A stretch of DNA of 64,000 nucleotides from Melioribacteraceae bacterium. Lineage in GTDB: Bacteria; Bacteroidota; Ignavibacteria; Ignavibacteriales; Melioribacteraceae. The position numbers and the translations under genes are program-made. The stretch covers positions 1-64,000 of the forward strand of contig JAFGMI010000007.1 of assembly GCA_016927595.1 (NCBI GenBank). Direction: 5' to 3'. Under the pieces are notes generated by a model. The model ran no database searches. It was not told the origin of the DNA and saw only the letters and a list, made by a program, of their open reading frames with translations. Shown here in pieces: positions 18,609-26,916 of this stretch. Positions within the stretch are counted from its first letter, which is position 1; every line of letters starts with the position of its first letter.

Positions 18609-19580
18609 TTATCCGAGGTATTTTTCCGAAATAAGATAGTTTTTAATATAATCTTCTATCCCATCCTCAAGGCTTGTAATCTCTTTTTCGTAGCCGGCAT
18701 TTCTTAGTTTATTCAGGTTAGCTTCCGTATGGTACTGGTACTTTCCCCTTACGTCTTCCGGCATCTCAATAAATTCCACATTTACATTTTTATTTAAGGC
18801 ATTAAATACAGCCGATACCAGATCATTCCAGGTTCTTGCATTTCCGGTTCCGACATTATATATACCGTTTTTATTTCTGTTGTTCAGAAAGAATAGTGTC
18901 ATTTCGACTGCATCTTTAATATATATAAAATCCCTGACCTGTTCCCCGTCTTTATATTTGTCCTTATAAGATTTGAATAACTTTACCTTACCCGTATCAC
19001 GAATCTGCTCATAAGCTTTGTGGACAACGCTTCTCATCTCACCTTTATGATATTCGTTGGGACCGTAGACATTGAAATACTTCAATCCCACCACCTCTTC
19101 AATCATTCCCGTTTTATGCAGCCACAAATCGAACAGATGTTTTGAATATCCGTACATGTTCAAAGGTCTTAGTCCTTGCATTGACTGATGATCATCGAAA
19201 TAACCGTTTGAGCCGTCGCCGTAAGTAGCAGCTGAAGAAGCATATATGAATCGGGCTTTATGAGTAATGCAATACTTCGCAAGGTCCTGAGAATAATGGT
19301 AATTATTCTGAAGCAGATAGTCAGCATCATGTTCAGTGGTGGATGAACAGGCTCCCATATGAATTACAACATCTATATCAAACGGTACAGCATCCTCGAT
19401 TATAAGCTGAATAAACTCCTGTTTATGATAAATATCAATGAACTTGAGTCCCGAAAGATTTTTCCACTTCTCATCTCTGCCGAGTTCATCAACAATTACA
19501 ATTTCCTGTTCGCCAAGCTGATTTAATCTCCATACAATCGCACTCCCGATAAAGCCTGCACCGCCGGTAACAACTATCAT
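18609..19580 (-). CDS. hldD: ADP-L-glycero-D-manno-heptose 6-epimerase
   Basis: 323 residues. Starts MIVVTGGAGFIGSAIVWRLN and continues IVIVDELGRDEKWKNL, HMGACSSTTEHD, SSAATYGDGSNGY, YGYSKHLFD, and KYFNVYGPNEYHKGEMRSV, all diagnostic of HldD/RfaD. It converts ADP-D-glycero- to ADP-L-glycero-D-manno-heptose for LPS core, so the cell is expected to make heptose-containing LPS. The ATG at 19580 is preceded by TGAGG; an in-frame ATG at 19598 lacks a site. Divergent from metH. Confidence 0.93.
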   Translation of the reverse strand: MIVVTGGAGFIGSAIVWRLNQLGEQEIVIVDELGRDEKWKNLSGLKFIDIYHKQEFIQLIIEDAVPFDIDVVIHMGACSSTTEHDADYLLQNNYHYSQDLAKYCITHKARFIYASSAATYGDGSNGYFDDHQSMQGLRPLNMYGYSKHLFDLWLHKTGMIEEVVGLKYFNVYGPNEYHKGEMRSVVHKAYEQIRDTGKVKLFKSYKDKYKDGEQVRDFIYIKDAVEMTLFFLNNRNKNGIYNVGTGNARTWNDLVSAVFNALNKNVNVEFIEMPEDVRGKYQYHTEANLNKLRNAGYEKEITSLEDGIEDYIKNYLISEKYLG

Positions 19581-19674
19581 CTTGATTGCCTCATTCATAT
19601 AATTTTACTTGAACTCTAATTTAAGTATATTGGCATATTACCACAATCATTTGTTTTCTTTAGAAAGATAATTC

Positions 19675-22600
19675 ATGTTACTGAATGAACTAAGAAAAAT
19701 CCTATGCGAGAGAATTCTGATTCTTGATGGTGCAATGGGCACTATGATTCAGAGATACAATCTATCTGAAAACGATTTTAAGGGAGAAAGGTTTAGGACT
19801 CATCCTAAAGATCTTAAAGGCAATAACGATATATTATCTCTTACCAAGCCCACGGTTATCAAACAAATACATTTAGAGTATCTGAACGCAGGCGCAGATA
19901 TTATAGAGACTAATACATTCAATGCAACATCGGTTTCGCAATCCGACTATGCATTAGAAGAATATTCTTACGAGATAAATTTTGAATCTGCTAAATTGGC
20001 AAAGCAGGCTGTTAATGAGGTTAATACACCCGATAAGCCAAGGTATGTTGCCGGTGCATTGGGTCCGATGAACAAGACCCTCTCCCTCTCCCCCGATGTT
20101 AACGATCCCGGTTTCCGGTCTGTAACCTTTGATGAAATCAAGGATTCATATAAAATTGCCGCGAGTGGTCTTATTGACGGTGGCGCTGATATACTGCTCG
20201 TTGAAACAATTTTTGATACACTCAATGCGAAAGCAGCATTATACGCAATTCAGGAATTGATGTTCGAGAAGAAAAAACAGCTGCCGATAATGATATCAGG
20301 GACTATAGTAGATATGAGCGGCAGAACATTGTCCGGTCAGACAACAGAAGCATTCTGGTATTCGGTGCGTCATGTTAAAAACCTGCTAAGCGTCGGATTA
20401 AACTGTTCGCTTGGACCAAAACAGATGCGACCTTTTCTGGAGGAACTATCCTCGCTTGCCGATGTGAATATAAGTTTATATCCCAACGCAGGCTTGCCTA
20501 ACGAATTCGGAGGGTACGACGAATCCCCCGATTCAATGCTGAAAGTGCTTGAAGATTTTGCTGCTGAAGGTTTTATTAACATTGTCGGCGGATGCTGCGG
20601 TACCACTCCGGACCATATTAAAGCTTTCAGCCGCATTGCTGATAAGTACCGACCAAGAACAATTCCTTCGCCGGAAAAATATACGAGACTTAGCGGTCTG
20701 GAGCCATTGGTATTAAGACCTGAAACAAATTTTGTGAACATCGGCGAAAGAACAAATGTAACCGGTTCCGCTAAGTTCGCAAGATTAATAAAAGAAGAGA
20801 ATTATGAAGAGGCGCTTTCTATTGCACGAGATCAGGTTGAAGGCGGTGCACAGATATTAGATGTAAATATGGATGAAGCGATGATCGATTCGAAAGCTGC
20901 TATGTCGAAATTTTTAAAGTTAATTGCTTCCGAGCCCGACATTGCAAAACTTCCTATAATGATTGATTCCTCCAGGTGGGAAGTGATAGAGGAAGGGTTA
21001 AAAAATCTGCAAGGCAAAGGTATTATTAATTCCATATCTCTGAAAGAGGGAGAAGAGGTTTTTAAGGTTTACGCCCGTAAAGCTTTAATGTACGGTGCAG
21101 CAGTAATTGTTATGGCTTTCGATGAAAAGGGACAAGCCGATACCTATGAACGGAAAATAAACATTTGTAAACGTGCTTATGATATTCTTACAGGAGCTAT
21201 AGGCTTTCCGCCTGAAGATATAATTTTTGACCCAAATATATTCGCAATCGCAACGGGAATCGAAGAGCATAACACCTATGCGTTAAATTATATTGAAGCT
21301 GTTAAGTTTATAAAAACTAATCTTCCCTTCGTAAAAATTTCCGGAGGAGTTAGCAATATCTCATTTTCATTCAGAGGCAATAACATAGTGAGGGAAGCTA
21401 TGCACTCGGCATTTCTATATCATGCTATAGAAGCCGGGATGGACATGGGAATTGTTAATGCAGGTCAGCTTGAAGTTTATGAGCAAATTCCCAAAGACTT
21501 GCTCGAACGCGTAGAAGATGTAATTCTAAACCGTCGCAGCGATGCAACGGAAAGACTCGTTGAATTTGCAGAATCGGTTAAACAGAAGGGTAAGTCGGAC
21601 AAGCAGATACAGGAATGGAGAAATGCTCCCGTTGAAGAAAGACTAAAACATGCTCTGATTAAGGGCATTGTTGATTTTATAGAAAGCGATACGGAGGAAG
21701 CGCGGCAAAAATATCCATCACCTTTGAATGTTATTGAAGGTCCGCTTATGGACGGTATGAATACGATAGGAGACCTTTTCAGTTCAGGGAAGATGTTCCT
21801 GCCGCAAGTTGTAAAAAGTGCAAGGGTTATGAAAAAGTCGGTTGCATATTTGATTCCTTATATAGAAAAGGAAAAGGCAGCCGGGAGCGGACAAATTGCC
21901 GGAACCATACTTCTTGCAACGGTGAAGGGTGACGTTCACGATATTGGCAAAAATATAGTAGGCGTTGTTTTAGGATGTAACAATTATCATATCATCGATC
22001 TCGGCGTTATGGTCCCTTCCGATAAGATTCTTTCGACCGCTATCGAAAAAAAGGTCGATATCATTGGATTAAGCGGACTAATAACCCCCTCTCTCGATGA
22101 AATGGTTCATGTTGCCAAAGAAATGGAAAGATTAAAACTGAACATTCCGCTGCTGATAGGAGGTGCAACAACATCGAGAGTCCATACTGCAGTTAAAATA
22201 GCGCCTGCCTATAGCGGTGCTACGGTGCATGTACTCGATGCCTCTAAAAGTGTTAATGTGGCTACGAATCTCTTAAATCCCGAACAACACAGTATATTTA
22301 TAAATAGTACTCGCAATGAATACGATCAAATCCGGGATGCACATTCAAAAAAGCAAAACACCAAGGAATTTATATCAATACAAGAAGCCAGGTCAAATAA
22401 GCTTTTGCTGGATTGGAAATCGTTTGAGCCTGTTGTTCCTAAAAATCTCGGAGTAAAATTATTTCCGCAATTCTCTCTGGAGGAGATAAGAAATTACATA
22501 GACTGGACGCCTTTCTTCTCTGCATGGGAATTAAAGGGTAAATATCCTTCAATATTTAATAACGAAAAGTATGGTTTGGAGGCAAAGAAGCTGTTCGAAG

Positions 22601-23346
22601 ACGCCAACGAAATACTTGATAAAATTATTCACGAGAAGTTGCTTACAGCAAACGGAGTAATAGGATTGTTTCCTGCAAATTCAATTGGTGATGATATTGA
22701 AATCTATACCACTGATAATTTAAAAGGTCTTCTTGCCACTTTGCATACAATAAGACAACAGACCAGAAAATCCGGAAGCATTCCTAATGTTGCTCTTGCG
22801 GATTATATTCTTCCCAAATCATCTGGGAAGCTTGACTATATAGGTATGTTCGCAGTCACCGCAGGAATCGGGGCGAATGAACTTGTAAAGGAATATGAAA
22901 TCAGGAATGATGATTACAACGCTATAATGGTGAAAGCCATTGCTGACAGGCTTGCCGAAGCTTTCACTGAATTACTTCATCAAAAGCTAAGAACGGAATA
23001 CTGGGGATATGCACAAAACGAATCTTATTCGCCTGACGAACTTATACAAGAGAAATTCATTGGTATAAGACCTGCACCGGGTTATCCCGCCCAGCCCGAT
23101 CATACTGAAAAGATTACAATCTGGAATTTGTTGAGTGCTGAAAAAAATACAGGAATAAGTCTGACTGAAAACATGGCGATGCAACCCGCAGCTTCGGTCT
23201 GCGGTTTATATTTTGCTAACCCCGAAGCAAAATATTTTACAACCGGCAAAATAAGTAAAGATCAGGTTTCGGACTATGCCCGTCGTAAAGGAATTAGTCA
23301 GATTGAAATGGAAAGGTGGCTCGGTCCGGTTTTGAACTACATCTGA
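19675..23346 (+). CDS. metH: Cobalamin-dependent methionine synthase
   Basis: 1223 residues, full length. Homocysteine domain (~1-330: [12 protein letters not shown]; zinc Cys in VGLNCSLG and GGCCGTTP), methyltetrahydrofolate domain (~350-620: [16 protein letters not shown]), cap and B12 domain (~640-880: [11 protein letters not shown] with His755 as lower cobalt ligand, then [14 protein letters not shown]) and the activation/AdoMet domain (~890-1223: [12 protein letters not shown]). It remethylates homocysteine to methionine. No cobalamin or SAM riboswitch is evident in the 94 bp upstream. B12 use here matches B12-dependent mutA/mutB at 44-48 kb. Confidence 0.97.
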   Translation: MLLNELRKILCERILILDGAMGTMIQRYNLSENDFKGERFRTHPKDLKGNNDILSLTKPTVIKQIHLEYLNAGADIIETNTFNATSVSQSDYALEEYSYEINFESAKLAKQAVNEVNTPDKPRYVAGALGPMNKTLSLSPDVNDPGFRSVTFDEIKDSYKIAASGLIDGGADILLVETIFDTLNAKAALYAIQELMFEKKKQLPIMISGTIVDMSGRTLSGQTTEAFWYSVRHVKNLLSVGLNCSLGPKQMRPFLEELSSLADVNISLYPNAGLPNEFGGYDESPDSMLKVLEDFAAEGFINIVGGCCGTTPDHIKAFSRIADKYRPRTIPSPEKYTRLSGLEPLVLRPETNFVNIGERTNVTGSAKFARLIKEENYEEALSIARDQVEGGAQILDVNMDEAMIDSKAAMSKFLKLIASEPDIAKLPIMIDSSRWEVIEEGLKNLQGKGIINSISLKEGEEVFKVYARKALMYGAAVIVMAFDEKGQADTYERKINICKRAYDILTGAIGFPPEDIIFDPNIFAIATGIEEHNTYALNYIEAVKFIKTNLPFVKISGGVSNISFSFRGNNIVREAMHSAFLYHAIEAGMDMGIVNAGQLEVYEQIPKDLLERVEDVILNRRSDATERLVEFAESVKQKGKSDKQIQEWRNAPVEERLKHALIKGIVDFIESDTEEARQKYPSPLNVIEGPLMDGMNTIGDLFSSGKMFLPQVVKSARVMKKSVAYLIPYIEKEKAAGSGQIAGTILLATVKGDVHDIGKNIVGVVLGCNNYHIIDLGVMVPSDKILSTAIEKKVDIIGLSGLITPSLDEMVHVAKEMERLKLNIPLLIGGATTSRVHTAVKIAPAYSGATVHVLDASKSVNVATNLLNPEQHSIFINSTRNEYDQIRDAHSKKQNTKEFISIQEARSNKLLLDWKSFEPVVPKNLGVKLFPQFSLEEIRNYIDWTPFFSAWELKGKYPSIFNNEKYGLEAKKLFEDANEILDKIIHEKLLTANGVIGLFPANSIGDDIEIYTTDNLKGLLATLHTIRQQTRKSGSIPNVALADYILPKSSGKLDYIGMFAVTAGIGANELVKEYEIRNDDYNAIMVKAIADRLAEAFTELLHQKLRTEYWGYAQNESYSPDELIQEKFIGIRPAPGYPAQPDHTEKITIWNLLSAEKNTGISLTENMAMQPAASVCGLYFANPEAKYFTTGKISKDQVSDYARRKGISQIEMERWLGPVLNYI

Positions 23347-23348
23347 TC

Positions 23349-23375
23349 TCTACTGATTTTTATCAGAAGATAAAA
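23349..23375 (+). terminator. Probable metH terminator
   Basis: CTGAT (23353-23357), a TTTT loop and ATCAG (23362-23366), extended by TCT/AGA around an A-A mismatch, followed by TAAAAATTTTT. It starts 3 bp after the metH stop. Confidence 0.45.
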
Positions 23376-23473
23376 ATTTTTGTTAATTATTTTATCAAAG
23401 TTACACGTAGTTGGTTTTAATCCTCTAATAAAATTTTAAAAATCACTAGAAAAGCTCATTTCATTTTCGATAA

Positions 23474-23560
23474 TGGACTGTAGCTGGAAACAGCTTAGTT
23501 TTGGTCCTCAGCGGCGTCGAAAATTACTTTGTCACTAATTTAACCGGCGCCGCAATTTTT
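23474..23560 (+). ncRNA. Structured RNA element A (anti-RBS plus terminator) upstream of pilin-like gene 1
   Basis: In the 421-bp gap after metH. A GNRA-capped hairpin (AGCTG GAAA CAGCT, ~23482-23495) lies between GGAC (23475-23478) and GTCC; then comes TTTTGGTCCTCA (23499-23510). This 12-mer is the exact complement of the Shine-Dalgarno/start region of the next gene (23757-23768). Directly after it, GCGGCGTCG (23511-23519) pairs with CGGCGCCGC (23545-23553; one G-U pair) and is followed by AATTTTTCT, an intrinsic terminator. It may be a small RNA or a leader attenuator. No known riboswitch class fits. The rest of the gap (23561-23750) shows only AT-rich promoter-like DNA. Confidence 0.55.
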
Positions 23561-23756
23561 CTCTCATTATGATACACCCGCTAATTTCCAGACATATTTT
23601 TATTGCTTTAAATCACAATGCAAAACAACCCATTAAAAACCTCTAACCCATTTTATTACAATATGTTAAGGCATCTATTTAATCTTTAATCTTAGACTCT
23701 GGCATGCCTGTTGTTAAGTTAAATGCGACAAAGTAATCAGCCAAAACTAAATATAA

Positions 23757-23768
23757 TGAGGACCAAAA
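23757..23768 (+). promoter_or_regulatory. RBS/start region of pilin-like gene 1, complementary to element A
   Basis: TGAGGACCAAAA, containing the GAGG Shine-Dalgarno six bases before the ATG at 23768. All 12 positions pair with 23499-23510 and ten pair with element B at 24348-24357. This site decides the start over upstream in-frame ATGs at 23723 and 23756. Confidence 0.6.
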
Positions 23769-24301
23769 TGAAAACATTACCCAGAACAGCCATATTGATA
23801 GTGTTAACAATAATGCTATCATCTTCCATATTTGCACAAAGTTCGGCAAATGCCAATGTAACTGTTAGTGCACAACTTTCCAGGGGATTATCCCTTAGTC
23901 ATGTTTCGGGCGACATCGATTTTTCGGAAATTGTTCTTACTTCAGGAACCTCTTCAAGCGCCACAATCGAAGAAGAATTCGGAGCAAAGCTGCAGGTTAT
24001 CGGACATCCGAACAAAAGTGTTGCAGTCAGTTTTTCCAGCGTTACATTAACAAATAACGATTGGGTTGGTGTCAACGGCGGAACTAATGATGATCTAATT
24101 TTTACTCCTTCTGTGGAGGAAACCGGTGCAAGTTCAACATATTCAGGTGCAGGTGCAGTAAGCAATAACGACAGTTTTACATTAACAAATGTTTCCGGCG
24201 ACGGTGCATTGTACCTGTGGGTCGGTGGTTCCATCGCTATTGCTTCCGATCAGGCACATGGTGATTACACCGGAACATTCACTATGACAGTTGAATATTG
24301 A
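23768..24301 (+). CDS. Exported DUF4402-type pilin-like subunit 1
   Basis: 177 residues from the ATG at 23768 (MKTLPRTAILIV), chosen for its GAGG site and because the signal peptide, ending SSSIFAQ, then has normal length. The mature part is a beta-rich domain with motifs shared with the next two genes: GDIDFSEIVL, VIGHPNKSVAV, LYLWVGGSI and a C-terminal GDYTGTFTMTVEY. This pattern fits DUF4402, a family often encoded beside periplasmic chaperones and ushers. The conserved C-terminal strand is a plausible chaperone/assembly strand. First gene of the chaperone-usher cluster and the only one with a strong RBS, which is the target of elements A and B. Confidence 0.82.
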   Translation: MKTLPRTAILIVLTIMLSSSIFAQSSANANVTVSAQLSRGLSLSHVSGDIDFSEIVLTSGTSSSATIEEEFGAKLQVIGHPNKSVAVSFSSVTLTNNDWVGVNGGTNDDLIFTPSVEETGASSTYSGAGAVSNNDSFTLTNVSGDGALYLWVGGSIAIASDQAHGDYTGTFTMTVEY

Positions 24302-24322
24302 AATAATTGTATATTGAACCCA

Positions 24323-24402
24323 GAGGACCTAAAAGTTTAGTACTGAGTTGGTCCTCAGAATGCGGTGCGGGCAACTACTTTTATCCTGCACCGCTGTATT
24401 TT
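24323..24402 (+). ncRNA. Structured RNA element B (RBS mimic, anti-RBS, terminator)
   Basis: Begins 21 bp after pilin-like gene 1. GAGGACC (24323-24329) pairs with GGTCCTC (24350-24356) around a small hairpin CTAAA-AG-TTTAG (24329-24340). Immediately after, GCGGTGCGGG (24362-24371) pairs with CCTGCACCGC (24385-24394; one G-U) and is followed by TGTATTTTT, an intrinsic terminator. It shares TTGGTCCTCAG and the following terminator layout with element A. Its left arm GAGGACCTAAAA mimics the RBS GAGGACCAAAA of gene 1. It probably ends most gene 1 transcripts and lowers expression of downstream genes. Confidence 0.6.
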
Positions 24403-24428
24403 TAAACCGTTCTTTTATATGTTCGTAC

Positions 24429-24908
24429 ATGAAAATTTTAACAACTGTTTTTTATGTCGTTTTTATTTCAACATCCATAAAAGCACAGGCAACCCAGTCA
24501 GCAGCAGCAACTGCAAACCTGATTATCCCGATTTCAATAACTTCGATGGAAGGTGATCTGGATTTTGGTGAGATCATTCTTACCGGTTCAACTTTCACTG
24601 AATCGATTGACCCACTAAACGGAAAGAGGTTTGTAATTACAGGTCACCCCGACAGGAATATTTCCATCGTTTTCAATCCTATCGCACTGGTTAACAATTC
24701 ACCTTATTACCCAGACGAAACCTTACTATTTTCTCCCGAAGTTAAGCAATCAGGCGGGGGAATAATCGCGAGCGGTGATACAAAAATTCTAATCTCAAAC
24801 GGTAGTACAGGCGAACTGGAGTTGTGGGTGGGAGGTTCTATTTCCATAGCATCCGATCAGGCTCAAGGGGATTATGTAGGCACCTTTACAATCACTGTTT
24901 CCTATTAA
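24429..24908 (+). CDS. Exported DUF4402-type pilin-like subunit 2
   Basis: 159 residues from the ATG at 24429, where a signal peptide MKILTTVFYVVFISTSIKAQ begins. The longer frame from 24348 runs through terminator B and is unlikely. The mature domain repeats the family pattern: GDLDFGEIILTG, RFVITGHPDRNISIVF, LELWVGGSISIASDQ and GDYVGTFTITVSY. No good Shine-Dalgarno is visible, in contrast to gene 1, suggesting weaker translation. Probably an alternative or minor fibre subunit. Confidence 0.8.
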   Translation: MKILTTVFYVVFISTSIKAQATQSAAATANLIIPISITSMEGDLDFGEIILTGSTFTESIDPLNGKRFVITGHPDRNISIVFNPIALVNNSPYYPDETLLFSPEVKQSGGGIIASGDTKILISNGSTGELELWVGGSISIASDQAQGDYVGTFTITVSY

Positions 24909-24969
24909 ACACACTAATTTTATTTACGATAATTTATTATAGTAGTGTGATTTAAATCATACAATTTTA

Positions 24970-24998
24970 TTGACACTTAGAAGACATTGAACTATATT
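24970..24998 (+). promoter_or_regulatory. Sigma70-like promoter for pilin-like subunit 3
   Basis: TTGACA (24970-24975), a 17-bp spacer and TATATT (24993-24998), ending 23 bp before the ATG at 25022. The first 12 bases TTGACACTTAGA also occur at 6481 upstream of the BlaI-like gene. A weak hairpin CACACTA/TAGTGTG (24910-24949) lies between gene 2 and this promoter. Confidence 0.5.
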
Positions 24999-25021
24999 TT
25001 AAGCGATTTGCTAAAAAATAA

Positions 25022-25540
25022 ATGAAATTATTTAAAATCTATACTATCCTGCCAGCCGTGTTATTGTGTTTCTCATCTGTTCATGCCCAATACAGAAGTG
25101 AAGCATCTATTCCGATTAGTTTAAAGCTTACAAAAGGTCTTAATCTCTCAACCATTAAAGGTGATCTGGATTTCGGTGAAATCATTTCCAACCAGTCTCT
25201 CAATGCTGTTGCAAAAGATCCGCAGAACGGTGTACTTCTTCAGATCGCAGGGCATCCGGGTCGTGAAGTGATTGTTGAATTCGACCAGACTTTACTGAGC
25301 AACTCATCCTGGGTGGAACGTAACGGTGGTACACTGAATCAAATACATTTCTCCCCTTCCGTAGAAACCGGTAATACGGAAAACTATAATGAAACCGCAA
25401 TAGTATCTGCCGGGCAATCGGTTAAACTTGAAAACGGAAGCGGCAAAAAATATTTATGGGTCGGTGGTGAACTGCAGTTGAATTCCGGTACTCCGCAAGG
25501 CGATTACTCCGGTAACTTCACTCTTACAATCAACTATTAA
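25022..25540 (+). CDS. Exported DUF4402-type pilin-like subunit 3
   Basis: 172 residues; signal peptide MKLFKIYTILPAVLLCFSSV ending HAQ. Mature domain motifs GDLDFGEIIS, LLQIAGHPGREVIVEF, KYLWVGGELQL and GDYSGNFTLTINY align with subunits 1 and 2. It appears to have its own promoter just upstream, so it could be made independently of subunits 1 and 2. A-rich leader, no clear Shine-Dalgarno. Confidence 0.82.
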   Translation: MKLFKIYTILPAVLLCFSSVHAQYRSEASIPISLKLTKGLNLSTIKGDLDFGEIISNQSLNAVAKDPQNGVLLQIAGHPGREVIVEFDQTLLSNSSWVERNGGTLNQIHFSPSVETGNTENYNETAIVSAGQSVKLENGSGKKYLWVGGELQLNSGTPQGDYSGNFTLTINY

Positions 25541-25603
25541 AACTTAATTTAATCGTTTATCAAGTCCGTTGTTAATCTTTTCTTATTTTTCTAATTTCAT
25601 TAT

Positions 25604-26080
25604 GTGAAAATTCCAATTTCTACATCAGGTTCTTTACTTGCTCTTATCCTGATCTTATTCGCGGCAAGTGATTTAAAGGCTCAGGAAGGCTACATTTCAA
25701 ATTTTCAGGGTTTGAATTTCGGTGATGTTTTCATAGGATATTCGAAAGAAATACTTCATACGGACCAGGGTGCTGCGAAGTTCAGTTTTTATCACACAAA
25801 TGCTAAAAGTAAAAATGTATTTTTTAATTTTACACTTCCCTCTGTCTTACAAAATGGAACCGACCAGGTTTTGATTGAATTTAATCTGAACCATGCTTCA
25901 TGGTCTTACAATGACCAGATTTCGGGCAGAACAAGTTTTGATCCGCAGTCAAGATATAAACTCGGGAAATTAGGAGCAAACAAGTACGTTTTCATCTGGC
26001 TCGGCGGTTTGATAACAACACCAGCAGGAATTTCACATGGATTGTACACAGGAGATATTATATTAACAATCGACTATTAA
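25604..26080 (+). CDS. Divergent pilin-like exported protein, possible tip or adaptor
   Basis: 158 residues from a GTG at 25604 (the ATG two bases earlier is out of frame and stops at once). A signal peptide ends DLKAQ. The mature part keeps only the outline of the DUF4402 pattern: GLNFGDVFIGY near the N-terminus, YVFIWLGGLI, and a C-terminal GLYTGDIILTIDY. The GHP motif is missing. It ends 11 bp before the chaperone gene, so it is probably co-translated with it. A tip, anchor or initiator subunit role is inferred from divergence and position. Confidence 0.7.
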   Translation: MKIPISTSGSLLALILILFAASDLKAQEGYISNFQGLNFGDVFIGYSKEILHTDQGAAKFSFYHTNAKSKNVFFNFTLPSVLQNGTDQVLIEFNLNHASWSYNDQISGRTSFDPQSRYKLGKLGANKYVFIWLGGLITTPAGISHGLYTGDIILTIDY

Positions 26081-26091
26081 ATATTCCGGTA

Positions 26092-26916
26092 ATGAATATG
26101 TTCAAATATATTTTAGTTTTGTTGTTTTATTTTTGCTCACTTTCAATGGCGCAAGTTATTATTTCCCCTTATGTGGTTTATATAGATGAGCAGGACAAAT
26201 TCGGCAGCTATTTGGTTCAGAATGAGTCCAATCAGGAATATGAAATATCTGTGTACTTCAAATTCGGTCATCCTGTATCAGATTCTGCCGGCAATGCTTC
26301 GATGAAATATTATGAAGAAATTCCGGATACATTACCTTCGATAGTTGATTGGATAAGAGCTTTTCCGAGAAAGTTTATTCTGCCGCCGAGGGAACGTCAG
26401 ATAATCAGGATGACGGTTCGTCCGCCATCAGACATTGACCCGGGAACATACTGGGCTCGTATCATTACTTCCTCGGTTCCTCGTGCCAGGTCAGTTGATA
26501 CGCAGACTTCCGGAGTATCAGCAAAAATAAATTTCGTGATAAATCAGGCGACAACTGTTTTATACCGTACAGGTGTTGCAGAAACGAGTGTTGCGGTTGA
26601 TACGTTGTTTGCTGTACTGGATACAACAGGTCTGCAGATAATTGCTTCAATCAAAAGAGAAGGGAACACGCCTTTCTTCGGGGATGTAGATGTTGTTCTT
26701 TTAAACAACGACTCAATTATGGTTGATACTAAAAAGGAATATATAAATCTGTATTTCGATATGATTAAAAAGTATACTTTTCCCACCGATTCATTGAGGG
26801 CGGGAAATTATAAAGCTGAACTTACTATAACTCATAATGAAAAGGATGATATTCCCGACAGTAAATTGACACAAATTCCCCCAATAATAAAATCAATTAA
26901 ATTTGAGATTCCGTAG
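26092..26916 (+). CDS. PapD-like periplasmic pilus chaperone
   Basis: 274 residues with signal peptide ending SLSMAQ. The first ~130 mature residues follow the PapD N-terminal Ig fold: VIISPYVVYIDEQDKFGSYL, VQNESNQEYEISV, then FPRKFILPPRERQIIRMTV and DIDPGTYWARI, equivalent to the F1/G1 strands that donate to subunits. The second domain (~150-270) is less conserved. It should bind and cap pilin-like subunits in the periplasm. It overlaps the usher gene by 14 bp. Confidence 0.78.
   Translation: MNMFKYILVLLFYFCSLSMAQVIISPYVVYIDEQDKFGSYLVQNESNQEYEISVYFKFGHPVSDSAGNASMKYYEEIPDTLPSIVDWIRAFPRKFILPPRERQIIRMTVRPPSDIDPGTYWARIITSSVPRARSVDTQTSGVSAKINFVINQATTVLYRTGVAETSVAVDTLFAVLDTTGLQIIASIKREGNTPFFGDVDVVLLNNDSIMVDTKKEYINLYFDMIKKYTFPTDSLRAGNYKAELTITHNEKDDIPDSKLTQIPPIIKSIKFEIP

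Noticed and set aside
19581-19674. Cobalamin riboswitch ahead of metH
   Set aside because: Only 94 bp are available, too short for the aptamer, and no B12-box-like sequence is seen. The 300 bp before mutA also lack one.
20370-20741. 123-codon minus-strand frame inside metH
   Set aside because: Lies opposite conserved zinc and folate motifs of MetH; no independent support.
23474-23560. Element A as a c-di-GMP, cobalamin or fluoride riboswitch
   Set aside because: It has a GNRA-capped hairpin and a terminator, but the conserved cores of these classes that I can recall are absent.
24348-24428. N-terminal extension of pilin-like subunit 2
   Set aside because: This in-frame stretch is the terminator of element B, and a normal signal peptide begins at 24429.
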